A DNA stretch of 64,000 nt, from contig JAKAVV010000010.1 of assembly GCA_021817145.1 (NCBI GenBank), positions 23,951 to 87,950 of the forward strand, given 5' to 3'. The notes beneath the pieces were generated by a model. The model was given only the letters and a program-made list of their open reading frames with translations. It had not been told where the DNA came from and ran no database searches. The position numbers and the translations under genes were made by a program. Origin of the DNA: a bacterium (GTDB taxonomy: Bacteria > Vulcanimicrobiota > JABDET01). Of this stretch, positions 32,967 to 42,178 are shown one piece after another; the stretch's first letter is position 1; each line of letters begins with the position of its first letter.

Positions 32967-34158
32967 TAGGATTTAGCTGTACTGTTCTGCTTCTAAAGAA
33001 ATTGGATTCTTTAGTGAAGAGCACAATCCTATTTGTGTTCGTTCCCTTATCGTTATTCTTGATCCCCCAGATATTTGCCGTCTTTGTGAACCGCTGTTCA
33101 TTTATCAGTGTCCCAATACAGTTGAATCCGGCAGCAAGACCAATGGGAATCACATGCTCGTCCAGTCTTATTTTTCCGTTTCGAACCTCTCCAACTTCAA
33201 ATGCCACCCACCCTTCCTTTTTCGTGATTCTGTAAAGCTCTTGAAAAACTCCCCTCATAATTAAACTCCACTGCTCAACTGTCTTGACCCTTGTTATCTT
33301 TCTTGAAACCTCTGAGGAATCGATACTATTGAACCAGCATCTCAGCCAGTTGTCATCCGCATACTGCACGACATCCAGGAAGGGTGGAGAGGTAACGGTT
33401 AGATGAACAGACTCATCCTCAATAAGATCATGGGTGAGGCGAGCATCAGTCGTTAAAAATCTGGCATTAGCAGAAGCTTCAAGAAGCCGCAGCAGCAGCG
33501 GATCTGGAACATCCTTAGTCAACTGAACTGATTTTTTCATAATGATTCCCCTAACGTCCCGATATTCCGGCTTTTGTCCGAGTTTTTCATTTATTTTTAT
33601 CTGGCTTTGCGGCAGGGCAGCCTGGTTGGGTGGGAGCGTATAGACAGAGAAAAAGCCTGGGGAATGCCCTGTTAAGCGATTCGTGGCAACCATGCGGATC
33701 CACGAGTCTAAATCATCTTCTTTCCCTGCTTTCTTCCTCTCACTAAGATAATTTTTCAGGGAAACAATCTCTGCCTCTGTCTTTGGATGGAAAAACATCG
33801 AGAGATCTCTATCAGCTCTTGCGTCATAATCCATCTTAATCTCACTTAGGCGTGTCCTCAGCGCCTCCTTATCAGGGACCCTCAGTCTTGGATAGGAAAG
33901 GATTTTACTTAATGGATTGATGTCATTTGAAATTATGTTTCTCCCAAGGATCGCAGCTTCTAAAGCTGTAGTTCCCCTGCCGCCAAAAGGATCATAAACA
34001 GTGTCTCCAGGACAAGTAAGAAGTTCAATGAAAAATCGCGGCAGCTGAGCTTTAAAACATCCCCTATAGGAGATTTCATGTAAGGAATTCGCCTGCCTCT
34101 GCCTGGATGTCCAATATTCGTTAATGAATTTTGGATACTTCTCAGCACTGGTGACCAT
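32950..34158 (-). CDS. Orphan DNA methyltransferase (N6-adenine or N4-cytosine type)
   Basis: A 402-residue class I methyltransferase. Motif I YDPFGGRGTTALEAAILGR near 55-73 binds S-adenosylmethionine; motif IV TSPPFLDVVQYADD near 233-246 is the catalytic loop. Motif I before IV, and an SPPF rather than DPPY loop, suggest N4-cytosine or alpha/gamma-type enzymes. No restriction gene is adjacent, so it is an orphan. It is on the opposite strand inside what looks like a metal-efflux operon, overlaps the lipoprotein gene's end by 17 bases, and is bracketed by a 24-bp direct repeat (32983-33006, 34217-34240). Probably acquired. Confidence 0.85.
   Translation of the reverse strand: MVTSAEKYPKFINEYWTSRQRQANSLHEISYRGCFKAQLPRFFIELLTCPGDTVYDPFGGRGTTALEAAILGRNIISNDINPLSKILSYPRLRVPDKEALRTRLSEIKMDYDARADRDLSMFFHPKTEAEIVSLKNYLSERKKAGKEDDLDSWIRMVATNRLTGHSPGFFSVYTLPPNQAALPQSQIKINEKLGQKPEYRDVRGIIMKKSVQLTKDVPDPLLLRLLEASANARFLTTDARLTHDLIEDESVHLTVTSPPFLDVVQYADDNWLRCWFNSIDSSEVSRKITRVKTVEQWSLIMRGVFQELYRITKKEGWVAFEVGEVRNGKIRLDEHVIPIGLAAGFNCIGTLINEQRFTKTANIWGIKNNDKGTNTNRIVLFTKESNFFRSRTVQLNPISKEP
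32983..33006 (+). repeat. 24-bp direct repeat, copy 1 (flanks methyltransferase)
   Basis: TGTTCTGCTTCTAAAGAAAT and four further bases; matches 34217-34240 at 22 of 24 positions. It lies inside the last codons of the methyltransferase gene. The pair brackets about 1.2 kb. Confidence 0.55.
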
Positions 34159-34216
34159 TGATCAATCTCTCATTCAATTTTAACCTTGGTATTTGCGCTT
34201 CCTTGTGGATAATTCT

Positions 34217-34240
34217 TGTTCTGCATCTAAAGAAATTAGA
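34217..34240 (+). repeat. 24-bp direct repeat, copy 2 (flanks methyltransferase)
   Basis: TGTTCTGCATCTAAAGAAAT and four further bases; matches 32983-33006 with two differences. It lies about 60 bp upstream of the methyltransferase start, before the Cys/Met-rich protein gene. Confidence 0.55.
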
Positions 34241-34306
34241 GTTGAAATTTCATCAGCTTTGAAAAATATCAGCGCTGGCAGGAAGACTTGTGGTTTTGAG
34301 AGAAAA

Positions 34307-34708
34307 ATGCTAGCAGTGAAAAAGGTTTATCTTTTTCTTTTGATTCTGAGCTTTTTATCCCCTTTTGGAAGAGCTGGTTCGCAAGCGCGCCTTTCTTGTA
34401 GAGCAAGAGGGATCTGCCCGAGCTCTGGGATGCTGTGCTGCGCCGTAAAAATGGCTTCCATGGGGAAAATGGCATCCATGGGAAAAATGGCGTGCTGCTC
34501 GTCCTGCGCTTTATCCTCTTGCTGCTATCTTAAAAAGCCTGGAAAAAGTTATTCCGCTTCTTCTGTGATTCATGCCTCTGGAATTGGAATTTTGTTTTAT
34601 CATTTTGTTCAAGAGAGGGTTGTTCAGACTGTTGGCGATTCCCAGAGAACGTCTTTTGCGCAGTCTCTGCCCCCTCCTTCTTTTTCAAGACCTCCACCTC
34701 TGGTTTAA
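34307..34708 (+). CDS. Secreted Cys/Met-rich protein, putative metal binder
   Basis: A 133-residue protein starting at ATG 34307, with a signal peptide (VKKVYLFLLILSFLSPFGRA). The mature part begins with nine cysteines in about 40 residues, in pairs (CC), and a perfect internal repeat MASMGKMASMGKM leading to ACCSSCALSSCC. The tail is Pro-rich. Such Cys/Met density suggests binding of copper(I) or silver in the periplasm. It lies directly upstream of the RND adaptor, pump and outer-membrane channel genes. An in-frame upstream extension to 34193 exists but would bury the signal peptide. No family recognised. Confidence 0.62.
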   Translation: MLAVKKVYLFLLILSFLSPFGRAGSQARLSCRARGICPSSGMLCCAVKMASMGKMASMGKMACCSSCALSSCCYLKKPGKSYSASSVIHASGIGILFYHFVQERVVQTVGDSQRTSFAQSLPPPSFSRPPPLV

Positions 34709-34839
34709 CTCATTTCTTCAAAATTTGATTTCCGAGCATGAGTAGTTTCTGAATTTTTCTTGTTTCGGATTTTAATCCTGGTTGTCTGTAGTGGAGTTAT
34801 TCAGATCATCCGGGCTGCATAAATCGGAGGTGATTCACA

Positions 34840-36819
34840 GTGGGAAAAAGATTGATTGTTTTATGGGTGGTTTTTGCGGCAGTTTGTCTGACTGTTATTC
34901 CCGCCAAAAGTTTTGCCGCTGCATTTAACAGATTCGATACGCAGTCATATATCATTCATGTACGATTTTCCCCTGAGCCATTAAGAGTTGGAAACAACAC
35001 CGCTATTGTGAGGATTAAAACTAAGAGCGGGAAACCTGTCCAGCCTTTACGCCTTTATCTTAGAACTCTGCTGACAGGGATCCAGATACCTATGTCAAAA
35101 GGGCTGCTGCCCTGGCAGGCAGTTCAAGAAAGTAGAGGAAGATATCGGATCCCATTTCAGGTGGGGATGTTTGGAACATGGAAATTGGAGCTGCTTTTGG
35201 ATCAATCAGGTTCCTCTCGAAAAATTTATTCAATTGAGAAAACTGTCCAGTCTGAAAGTCATTTCACAAGAGATCTTTTTACTGTTCTTTTTCTGTTGGC
35301 AGTGACTGCGATTTTAATCTATTTTTTCCCAAAACAGATTTTAAGGGTTAGAACAGCCATCTCCCTGATTCTATTTTTGGGATTGATTGCAGGGGGGTAT
35401 GCCTTTACAAAAACAATAAAAAAATCACTTTGGCCAGGGGAACAGGCTTATTCAAAGATGGGGATGAAAATGAACATGAATGCTTCCAATATGGGGCTGT
35501 CAACAAGAGAGTTTGGCTCTGCTGTTCCTGTTCAAGCAGAACAGGTGGAATTAGGTTCTCTTTCTGAGACAGTTAGTTATCCTGCTTATGTCAAACCTGA
35601 TTTAATTGAGACGATTTACCCTCGTGTGACAGGATGGCTGTTGGAGATGCCGTTTTATCCAGGGATGAAAGTCCATGCAGGTGAGACCATCGGAAAATTG
35701 GATACCACTCGATTAAAGCCTCTTGTTTTAGAAGCTCGCGAGAAAGCGGAAGCCAGCGCGGAAAAAGCTCAAGCAGCAGAAATGCGGCTTTTAAGCATGA
35801 AAAACGCGGTTCAAAAAGCCGAAGCATCTCTGGATTACTGGATAAAAGAGCTTCATCGAGAGAAATATCTTGTCAGCCAGGGGGCAGTCAGCCTTGAAGC
35901 ATATCAGCGGGAAAAAGCTCGGTATTTGGAAGCATTAAATCAGTTTAAAGCTCTTAAAAAATTGAAAAGGGCTGATTATTTACAACTGTTGGAAGCGGAG
36001 AAAGAGGTTCGAGCCAGTCAGGCTGTTTTAAAACTTCGCAAAAACATTTTAAGTTATTCAAAGATTAAAACCAATATTTCTGGGATTGTGACAAAGAGAT
36101 TTGTCAATCGAGGAGTTTTAGTCAGTCCTGGAATGAGAATTTTACAGATTGAAAAAGATGATTTTGTTCGGGTTCAAGCTCGTGTGGCTGAATCGGATTT
36201 AAGCCGGATTCATGTTGGAACACCCGTGATACTTCAATCCCCTGTGATTCCGCATCAAACCATTCGCGCAAAAGTTACCAGCATTTTTTATACAGCGAAT
36301 CTTTTAACCCACACAGGAATTGTAGAAGCCAGAGTTCCAAACCTTGATTATCGTTTATTCCCAGGGGAATATGTGACCATGAGATTTATTTTAAACGAGA
36401 AAAGCGGAGTTTTAACTGTTCCTTCTTCAGCGATTCTCGCTTATCACCCCTTTCCCAAAACTCTAAACTCCTTTTTAAAATACCCGAAACTCCGTTACTA
36501 TGTATGGATTATTGACAAACATGATTTAGCCCATCGGCAGTTTGTGATAGCAGGTTTTTCCAATGGAGAAAAGACAGAGATTGTAGAAGGTTTAAACCCA
36601 GGGGATTGGGTGGTTTACAGAGGCTGGCAGAACCTGCAGGAAATGCAGCCTGTTAAGATTGTTAATCAGATATCGCATCAACAGAGAATGAAGATGCCGA
36701 GCATGTCAGGAATGCGGAGAGCGCCAGGAATGAAGATGCCAGCCGAGCAGAAAAAGAGATCAAGCGCGCCCGGAATGAAAGAGTCTGGGGCTGGCATGAA
36801 AGGGATGAAAAGTCCATGA
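34840..36819 (+). CDS. RND efflux periplasmic adaptor with N-terminal YtkA-like domain and Met-rich tail
   Basis: A 659-residue protein, much longer than usual adaptors (about 400). In order: signal peptide (1-27), a beta domain resembling YtkA/FixH (about 35-130), two membrane helices (about 146-165 and 173-192), a Met-rich linker (MGMKMNMNASNMG), a membrane-fusion core with lipoyl-like YPAYVKPDLIETIYPRVTGWL and IKTNISGIVTKRFVNRGVLVSPGM around a long helical hairpin, a beta-barrel, and a C-terminal tail with about ten Met (MKMPSMSGM, GMKMP, GMKGMK). GTG 34840 has GGAGGT upstream. Role: bridge between pump and channel. Met clusters suggest Cu(I)/Ag(I), as in CusB. Confidence 0.88.
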   Translation: MGKRLIVLWVVFAAVCLTVIPAKSFAAAFNRFDTQSYIIHVRFSPEPLRVGNNTAIVRIKTKSGKPVQPLRLYLRTLLTGIQIPMSKGLLPWQAVQESRGRYRIPFQVGMFGTWKLELLLDQSGSSRKIYSIEKTVQSESHFTRDLFTVLFLLAVTAILIYFFPKQILRVRTAISLILFLGLIAGGYAFTKTIKKSLWPGEQAYSKMGMKMNMNASNMGLSTREFGSAVPVQAEQVELGSLSETVSYPAYVKPDLIETIYPRVTGWLLEMPFYPGMKVHAGETIGKLDTTRLKPLVLEAREKAEASAEKAQAAEMRLLSMKNAVQKAEASLDYWIKELHREKYLVSQGAVSLEAYQREKARYLEALNQFKALKKLKRADYLQLLEAEKEVRASQAVLKLRKNILSYSKIKTNISGIVTKRFVNRGVLVSPGMRILQIEKDDFVRVQARVAESDLSRIHVGTPVILQSPVIPHQTIRAKVTSIFYTANLLTHTGIVEARVPNLDYRLFPGEYVTMRFILNEKSGVLTVPSSAILAYHPFPKTLNSFLKYPKLRYYVWIIDKHDLAHRQFVIAGFSNGEKTEIVEGLNPGDWVVYRGWQNLQEMQPVKIVNQISHQQRMKMPSMSGMRRAPGMKMPAEQKKRSSAPGMKESGAGMKGMKSP

Positions 36820-39800
36820 CTCGAAAATTGATTCGTTTTTCTGTTGAACATCCTCACATCATTATCGCTTTTTATCTGGGTGTTTTTCTCCTGTTTATTC
36901 TTGCCCTGCCAGAGCTGCCTTTACGCATGATGCCTTATGTGGAATCCCCCATGATTGCTGTGATTACCCGATACATGGGTTTAACCCCTAGAGAAGTGGA
37001 GACTTATTTGAGCAAACCGATTGAAGAACAGATGACTAATCTGGAAGGAGTTCGGTATATTCGCTCCACCAGCATGAATGGTGTTTCTATTGTTTCCCTG
37101 CAGTTCCATTATGGATGGAATATGAGAAAAGCTTACACAGAGGTTCTTGTGCAAGTCCAAAAAGCTTTGGGAAATCTCCCTTATGATCCTGCTAATTTAA
37201 AACCACCCTGGGTGATCCCGATCGATCCCCTGAATCTTCCGACTGTTACACTGGCTTTAACAGCAGACCACTGGGATCCAGTAAAACTCAGACAATTTGC
37301 AGCCAATACAGTTGTGGATGATTTGAAAACCATCCCAGGAGTTGAATCTGTTTACCCTTTTGGAGGGCTGATCCGACAGGCTCAGGTGATTGTGAATCGG
37401 AATAAACTGGCTGCTTATGGAATTTCGATTTTGAGCTTAAAAAAAGCTCTGGATTCCTACAATCTGGATCAATCCGGCGGAAGATTGACTTATGGCTCCA
37501 ATGAAACAGATATTAAGTACACTGGACGCCTTAAAAGAGGATCTTCTTTAGACAATATTGTCATTGGACATTCAGCAAATGGATCGGTTGTTTATTTAAG
37601 AGACGTTGGGAAAGAGATCGATACTTATGCTGAACAGCGGTCATTATACCGCTTTAACGGGAAAAACGCGGTTGCCGTGAATGTCATAAAAGACCCTTCT
37701 GGATCTTCTCCTGAAATTTTTTCGAAGGTTGAAAAAAAATTAAAATCTCTGGAGGAAAAATATCCAGGGATCCATTTTGCTGAAGCTTTCAGCCGCACCC
37801 ATTTTGTGGAGATCATTAAACATAATACCGAAGTTGAGCTTTTAGGCAGCGTTCTTTTAACCGCTCTGGTTTTGTTTTTCTTTTTAGGGGAATGGAGAGG
37901 AACTTTGATCGCTTTAGTGACGATTCCAACTTCTCTAGGGGTCGCTTTACTGTGTTTTTTCCCTTTTGGGCTCAGCATGAACTCCTCAACTTTAATCGGA
38001 CTTCTTCTTGCCATCGGCCGTCTTGTGGATGATACCATTATTGATCTGCACAATATTCAACGGCATTTAAAAATGGGGGAGTCTCCGAAAGAAGCGGCAG
38101 TTGAAGGGTCTGGAGAAGTGCGAGGAGTTATTGTGGCTGTTACCTTGATGCTCATCCTGTCTTTAATCCCTTTGATTTTTGCGGGAGGGATTACCTCTGA
38201 AATGTTCATGGGGATTAATATCCCTTTTATTTTAGCTTTATCAGCCAGTCTGCTGGTTTCTTTCACTTTGACCCCTCTTTTAGCTGCTTATCTTTTCCAA
38301 GCTTATCAGGAAGGTCATGAAAATTGGTCTGTTAGAATCACAAAACCATTCACCCGATTTTTAGATGAAGTGGATGGACAATATCACAAAATGATAACCT
38401 GGGCTTTGAAGAATAAAGGACCTGTGCTTTCTGTCTGCACAGCTTTTGTGATTATCGCCTGGATGATCTACCCTTATATTGGATCTGAAATGATGCCTTT
38501 AGCTGATACAGGGCAGGGTTATCTGGAAATGCATTTATGGCCAGGAGCTTCTCTGCAGCAAACAGCAGAAGCTGGCAAAAGGCTGGATAAGATTCTTTTG
38601 TCTCATAAAAATATTGTCAAAGTTTCAGAGCAGATCGGGAATGAGAGAAGCGTAACTTATTTTACCGGTTATGGAATGGGAGGGGTCCATACTGTCATGG
38701 ACATGGTTACTTTTACAGATAAATCTCAAAGAAAAAAAACGATCTGGCAGATCATTCATGAAGTTCGAAAACAAGCCCTTGCCACTATTCCTGGAATTCG
38801 AGCTTTAACTTTCAATTCCATGGGGGCTGATGTGATGGCAGCAGCAAGAGCCCCTATTGAAGTTGAAATTTATGGACCAAAATTAAAAGAATTATATCAC
38901 CTTGCTTTAAAAGTGGTGAATCTCGTGAAATCGGATCCGAATCTGCATCAAATTTATACGAGCTGGTCCTATACACAGCCTGAATACCGTCTTCATATTC
39001 ATCCCGCTTTGGCAGAAACCCTTGGATTAACTCCAAAACAGATTGTCATGCAAGCTTATTATGCTTTAAATGGGGGTTATACCAGCGAGTTTTTCAATCC
39101 CCCGCTTGTTCGGCATGATTTCTTTTTAATCCGATATGAACAAAGTCAGAGAGAAAATCCGCATGATTTGAGAAATGTTGAGATTGTTGGTCAGCATGGG
39201 AAAGCTGTTCCTCTAAAAACAATTGCGAGCATTTCAAAAACTTTTGGTCCTTCTGCTGTTGAGCATGATAATCTGCATCGAACCATCAGTGTTTTAGCCT
39301 GGTATCGAAAAGGGGGTCCTGGAACCATGGCATTAACAGAAGAAATCATGATGAAAGCGGTTTCAAATCTGCCTTTTCCTCCTGGATACGGATTAAAAAT
39401 GAGAGGGGATATGACTGAAACGACGCGCTCATTTCATCGGATGCTGGACGGCATGATGATCGCGTTGATTTTTATCTATTTAAGTTTGTCTGTTCAATTT
39501 CGATCTTTTGCTCAGGCTTTCACGATGATGGCAGCTATTCCCCTGGAATTTTTCGGATCCTTTCTGCTCTTGATTTTAAATCATCAAGATTTTTCAACGG
39601 TTTCGATTTTAGGATTTGTGTTTTTAAATGGGATTGCTTTAACCGCTTCGATTTTAGTCGTGGAGTTTGCCATGAATTTGAGAAAACAAGGGGTTCCTCT
39701 GGAAACAGCGGCTGCAGATGCCGCTAAAATTAGACTTCGCCCTATTCTCATGACTGTTGGGATCAGTTTGATCGTTTTATTTCCTGTGGCTTTTTTCCCG

Positions 39801-39986
39801 AAAACAGGGATGGATGCGTATTCTTCTCTTGGAACTGTGATGATCGGGGGACTTTTAATGTCAACCCTTTTGTCTTTGATCGCTGTTCCAGTGATTTACA
39901 GTTTAATGGAAGAGTATTTGTCCTGGTTTCGCAGCTCTTTTCTAAGCAGAATAACAGTTCAATCTAAAGGAGGGGAAAAAGCATGA
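36816..39986 (+). CDS. RND-family efflux pump (inner-membrane transporter)
   Basis: A 1056-residue proton-driven pump with twelve membrane helices and two large periplasmic loops. The N-terminus LIRFSVEHPHIIIAFYLGVF and PEVE-like region (GLTPREVETYLSKPIEEQMTNLEGVRYI) are typical. Helix 4 has GRLVDDTIIDLHNI, with paired Asp as in drug-type RND pumps, rather than the CusA-type helix, so metal specificity is not shown by this protein itself. Helix 10-11 region is FLNGIALTASILVVEF. Start overlaps the adaptor by ATGA and its end overlaps the channel gene likewise, giving a strict A-B-C operon. Confidence 0.93.
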   Translation: MTRKLIRFSVEHPHIIIAFYLGVFLLFILALPELPLRMMPYVESPMIAVITRYMGLTPREVETYLSKPIEEQMTNLEGVRYIRSTSMNGVSIVSLQFHYGWNMRKAYTEVLVQVQKALGNLPYDPANLKPPWVIPIDPLNLPTVTLALTADHWDPVKLRQFAANTVVDDLKTIPGVESVYPFGGLIRQAQVIVNRNKLAAYGISILSLKKALDSYNLDQSGGRLTYGSNETDIKYTGRLKRGSSLDNIVIGHSANGSVVYLRDVGKEIDTYAEQRSLYRFNGKNAVAVNVIKDPSGSSPEIFSKVEKKLKSLEEKYPGIHFAEAFSRTHFVEIIKHNTEVELLGSVLLTALVLFFFLGEWRGTLIALVTIPTSLGVALLCFFPFGLSMNSSTLIGLLLAIGRLVDDTIIDLHNIQRHLKMGESPKEAAVEGSGEVRGVIVAVTLMLILSLIPLIFAGGITSEMFMGINIPFILALSASLLVSFTLTPLLAAYLFQAYQEGHENWSVRITKPFTRFLDEVDGQYHKMITWALKNKGPVLSVCTAFVIIAWMIYPYIGSEMMPLADTGQGYLEMHLWPGASLQQTAEAGKRLDKILLSHKNIVKVSEQIGNERSVTYFTGYGMGGVHTVMDMVTFTDKSQRKKTIWQIIHEVRKQALATIPGIRALTFNSMGADVMAAARAPIEVEIYGPKLKELYHLALKVVNLVKSDPNLHQIYTSWSYTQPEYRLHIHPALAETLGLTPKQIVMQAYYALNGGYTSEFFNPPLVRHDFFLIRYEQSQRENPHDLRNVEIVGQHGKAVPLKTIASISKTFGPSAVEHDNLHRTISVLAWYRKGGPGTMALTEEIMMKAVSNLPFPPGYGLKMRGDMTETTRSFHRMLDGMMIALIFIYLSLSVQFRSFAQAFTMMAAIPLEFFGSFLLLILNHQDFSTVSILGFVFLNGIALTASILVVEFAMNLRKQGVPLETAAADAAKIRLRPILMTVGISLIVLFPVAFFPKTGMDAYSSLGTVMIGGLLMSTLLSLIAVPVIYSLMEEYLSWFRSSFLSRITVQSKGGEKA

Positions 39987-41365
39987 AGAGATTCATTCTT
40001 TGTTTGATTTTATTCTTTCCGCTTTCTTCTTCAGCATTTGCTCATTCACTGCTTCGCAGCAGCTCATCAGAATTCCATTCTCGACCAGCTGCTTTGACTT
40101 TAAAACAAGCCATTCAAATTGCCCTTCAAAAAAATCCAGAAATTTTAATGGCAGAAGGGAAATTGGAAAAAGCTGGTGGAGAACTGCAGAAAACAAAAGC
40201 CAGAACCATGCCTATTTTAGCTCTGCATGGATTTGCTTTTACAGGAAATACGATCACCATGATTGACACACCAACAATTTCTCCTATGGGGTGGATAACA
40301 ACCACAAAGAATGGGAATTTTGGCGGGGATGCTGCTTTTTCTTACCCCCTTTATACAGGTGGATATCTTAAAGAACTGGTGAAAAGTTCTCGGTTTCGCA
40401 AATTCAGTCAAAAAGATAAATTAAAAGCAGCCAGATTGGATGTGATCTTTAAAACAGCGCAGGCTTATGATGGGGTTTTATGGGGGGAAGCGGATCTGAA
40501 AACAGCTCTCTCTGATTTAAAGAGATCAAAAGAGTCATATCGTCTGGCCCAGGAGTTTTTTAAAGCGGGGAAAGTTCCTTACTTTTATTTATTGAGAAGC
40601 AGAGCGCGGCGGGCAGAATCCCGAGAAAAAGAGATTCAAGCAAAAAACGACTTAAATCTCCGTGAAATTCAACTTTCCAATGTTCTGGGGGAAACTTCTG
40701 TTTTAAAAGCGATTCCATCGGGAAAGCTAACCATTTCAGTTTATCCCGTTTTCCAGCGTTCTTTCCCTTCAGCCCGCTCGGATTCATCTCATTTTCCTGC
40801 GATTCTCAGAAAACTCTTAAAAATCGCTTATCAGAATCGCCCTGATTCCCTTGCTGTTAGAAGTGAAATAGATCAAGTTTCGGCAGAATTAAAAAGCATC
40901 AAAGGTTCTTATTTCCCTCAAGTTTACTTTTACGGCAGATATGATTCTCTTTCTAACAGCCCTGGAGCTTTTAATGGGTATAATGTCGGGATTCATGCCT
41001 CTGTTTCTCTTTTTGATGGAGGGGAAAGGAAAGGAGAAATAAGGGAAGCCAAAGGAATGTTAAAGGTGGAAAAAGGAGAGTTAAAACGGATTCGACTGAA
41101 AATAAAAAATCAGACAGCTCAAGGTTTCTTAAATGAACAAACAGCTTTAAAAGAATTGGTAGCAGCTCGTCAGGAAGTAAAATTCGCGAAAGAAAATCTT
41201 CGAATTGTCATGCTCAGATTTCGTTCAGGCAAAGGGATTTTTCTCGAAGTTCTGGATGCGGAAGATGCTTTAACAAAAGCCAGGTATCAGGAGATCCAGG
41301 CGCTGTATGATTTAAATGTGTCGCAGGCGTATTTGAGATGGGCTCTCGGGGATCTGAAAATCTGA
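39983..41365 (+). CDS. TolC-family outer-membrane efflux channel
   Basis: A 460-residue outer-membrane factor. Signal peptide (KRFILCLILFFPLSSSAFA), then two repeats of the OEP domain: LTLKQAIQIALQKNPEILMAEGKLEKA and, in the second half, LLKIAYQNRPDSLAVRSEIDQVSAELKSIKGSYFPQVYFYGRYD in pieces. The C-terminus MLRFRSGKGIFLEVLDAEDALTKARY is the classic second-repeat ending. Overlaps the pump gene by four bases; completes the tripartite system across the envelope. Confidence 0.93.
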   Translation: MKRFILCLILFFPLSSSAFAHSLLRSSSSEFHSRPAALTLKQAIQIALQKNPEILMAEGKLEKAGGELQKTKARTMPILALHGFAFTGNTITMIDTPTISPMGWITTTKNGNFGGDAAFSYPLYTGGYLKELVKSSRFRKFSQKDKLKAARLDVIFKTAQAYDGVLWGEADLKTALSDLKRSKESYRLAQEFFKAGKVPYFYLLRSRARRAESREKEIQAKNDLNLREIQLSNVLGETSVLKAIPSGKLTISVYPVFQRSFPSARSDSSHFPAILRKLLKIAYQNRPDSLAVRSEIDQVSAELKSIKGSYFPQVYFYGRYDSLSNSPGAFNGYNVGIHASVSLFDGGERKGEIREAKGMLKVEKGELKRIRLKIKNQTAQGFLNEQTALKELVAARQEVKFAKENLRIVMLRFRSGKGIFLEVLDAEDALTKARYQEIQALYDLNVSQAYLRWALGDLKI

Positions 41366-41367
41366 CA

Positions 41368-41396
41368 TTGACATATTTCTGATATTCTGATAAAAT
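41368..41396 (+). promoter_or_regulatory. Strong promoter of the AbrB/RelE module
   Basis: Perfect TTGACA (41368-41373), 17-bp spacer and TAAAAT (41391-41396). Transcription should start about 41403, only a few bases before ATG 41407, so that ATG would be read from an almost leaderless mRNA. A later ATG at 41431 has AGAGAGG three bases upstream. Confidence 0.7.
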
Positions 41397-41406
41397 AAAA
41401 TAGAGA

Positions 41407-41712
41407 ATGAAAATGAATACAGAGAGGAAAATGGACGAAGGTGTTCTGACACTTAGAAAACGTAATCAGATTACTCTTCCCAAGAAGTGCCTCCTTGGCA
41501 ATGTCTCTCAATTGAAATGGGTTGTTCAGGAGGATGGCACGATTTTGCTGATTCCTCTTCTTTCTATCCCTGCTGATCAGGCGTATTTTTGGACAAAAAG
41601 ATGGCAGGAAGGGGAAGGAAGAGCGGATGAGGATATTAAAGCAGGAAGAGTTTATGCTTACCAATCCGCTCAGGAAATGGTCCGTGAAATGAAAAAAAAG
41701 CGGAAACTGTGA
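41407..41712 (+). CDS. AbrB/SpoVT-type antitoxin
   Basis: A protein of up to 101 residues. GVLTLRKRNQITLPKKCLLGNVSQLKWVVQEDGTILLIPL is a swapped-hairpin AbrB domain (T-L-R-K-R-N-Q-I-T-L-P core), a DNA-binding antitoxin fold. The C-terminal helical region AYFWTKRWQEGEGRADEDIKAGRV matches the toxin-interacting tail seen in AbrB-type antitoxins. Start is 41407, 41413 or 41431. It overlaps the toxin gene by GTGA. Confidence 0.85.
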   Translation: MKMNTERKMDEGVLTLRKRNQITLPKKCLLGNVSQLKWVVQEDGTILLIPLLSIPADQAYFWTKRWQEGEGRADEDIKAGRVYAYQSAQEMVREMKKKRKL

Positions 41713-41993
41713 AGGGAGAACAGTTCAAGCCTCTTAAAACAAAACAATTCTTAGATAAAGAAAATGAATTACCTCTCGATGTTTATAAAGCTTTAATCAA
41801 ATGCCTTGAATTGCTGCTGAAAAATCCACGACACCCTTCTCTTGGTGTTAAAAAAGTACAGGGGGTTAAGGGCAGGGAAATTTATGAAGCTCGGGTAAAT
41901 CAAAAATACCGCTTGACATTTGAGTTTTTAAAGGGCAATCTTATTTTGCTGAGAAATGTCGATAATCATGATGCCTGCCTGAAAAAACCGTAA
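41709..41993 (+). CDS. RelE/ParE-superfamily toxin paired with AbrB antitoxin
   Basis: A 94-residue protein, starting GTG 41709. LELLLKNPRHPSLGVKKVQGVKGREIYEARVNQKYRLTFEFLKGNLILLRNVDNHD is the short RelE-like fold with HPSL-KxKK and the terminal NHD; this subgroup commonly follows AbrB genes. Probably an mRNA interferase. Coupled to the antitoxin by a four-base overlap. Confidence 0.85.
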   Translation: MKGEQFKPLKTKQFLDKENELPLDVYKALIKCLELLLKNPRHPSLGVKKVQGVKGREIYEARVNQKYRLTFEFLKGNLILLRNVDNHDACLKKP

Positions 41994-42043
41994 GCTGTAA
42001 TACGCATAAACAGTTTCTGCTGGACTCTGCGTGGTGGGGAGCT

Positions 42044-42178
42044 GTGGATCGATTCAAGGATAAATTGGAAAAGGAGCTGTTATCGAAATTGGACTTTTAT
42101 GGGGGATGTGGTTTGGCTTTTAAAAGGGTTCAGCTTTTCCTCATGGAAAATAAAATCCAAGAATCACCTTATGAATAA
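42044..42178 (+). CDS. Possible small ORF or gene remnant upstream of the MNT gene
   Basis: The frame ending TAA at 42178 is open from about 41985 and reads protein-like (LDSAWWGAVDRFKDKLEKEL, then DFYGGCGLAFKRVQLFLMEN). The only in-frame start-like codon with purines upstream is GTG 42044, giving 44 residues. It overlaps the nucleotidyltransferase start. It may be a degraded gene end rather than an active gene. Confidence 0.25.
   Translation: MDRFKDKLEKELLSKLDFYGGCGLAFKRVQLFLMENKIQESPYE

Noticed and set aside
36816..39986. Calling the pump cusA
   Set aside because: Its helix-4 GRLVDDTIIDLHNI resembles drug-type RND pumps and I cannot see the CusA methionine triad, so no symbol was given.
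42044..42178. Interpretation as an active gene of the MNT/HEPN operon
   Set aside because: Reads protein-like but lacks a proper start and ribosome site and overlaps the MNT start; listed only at low confidence.
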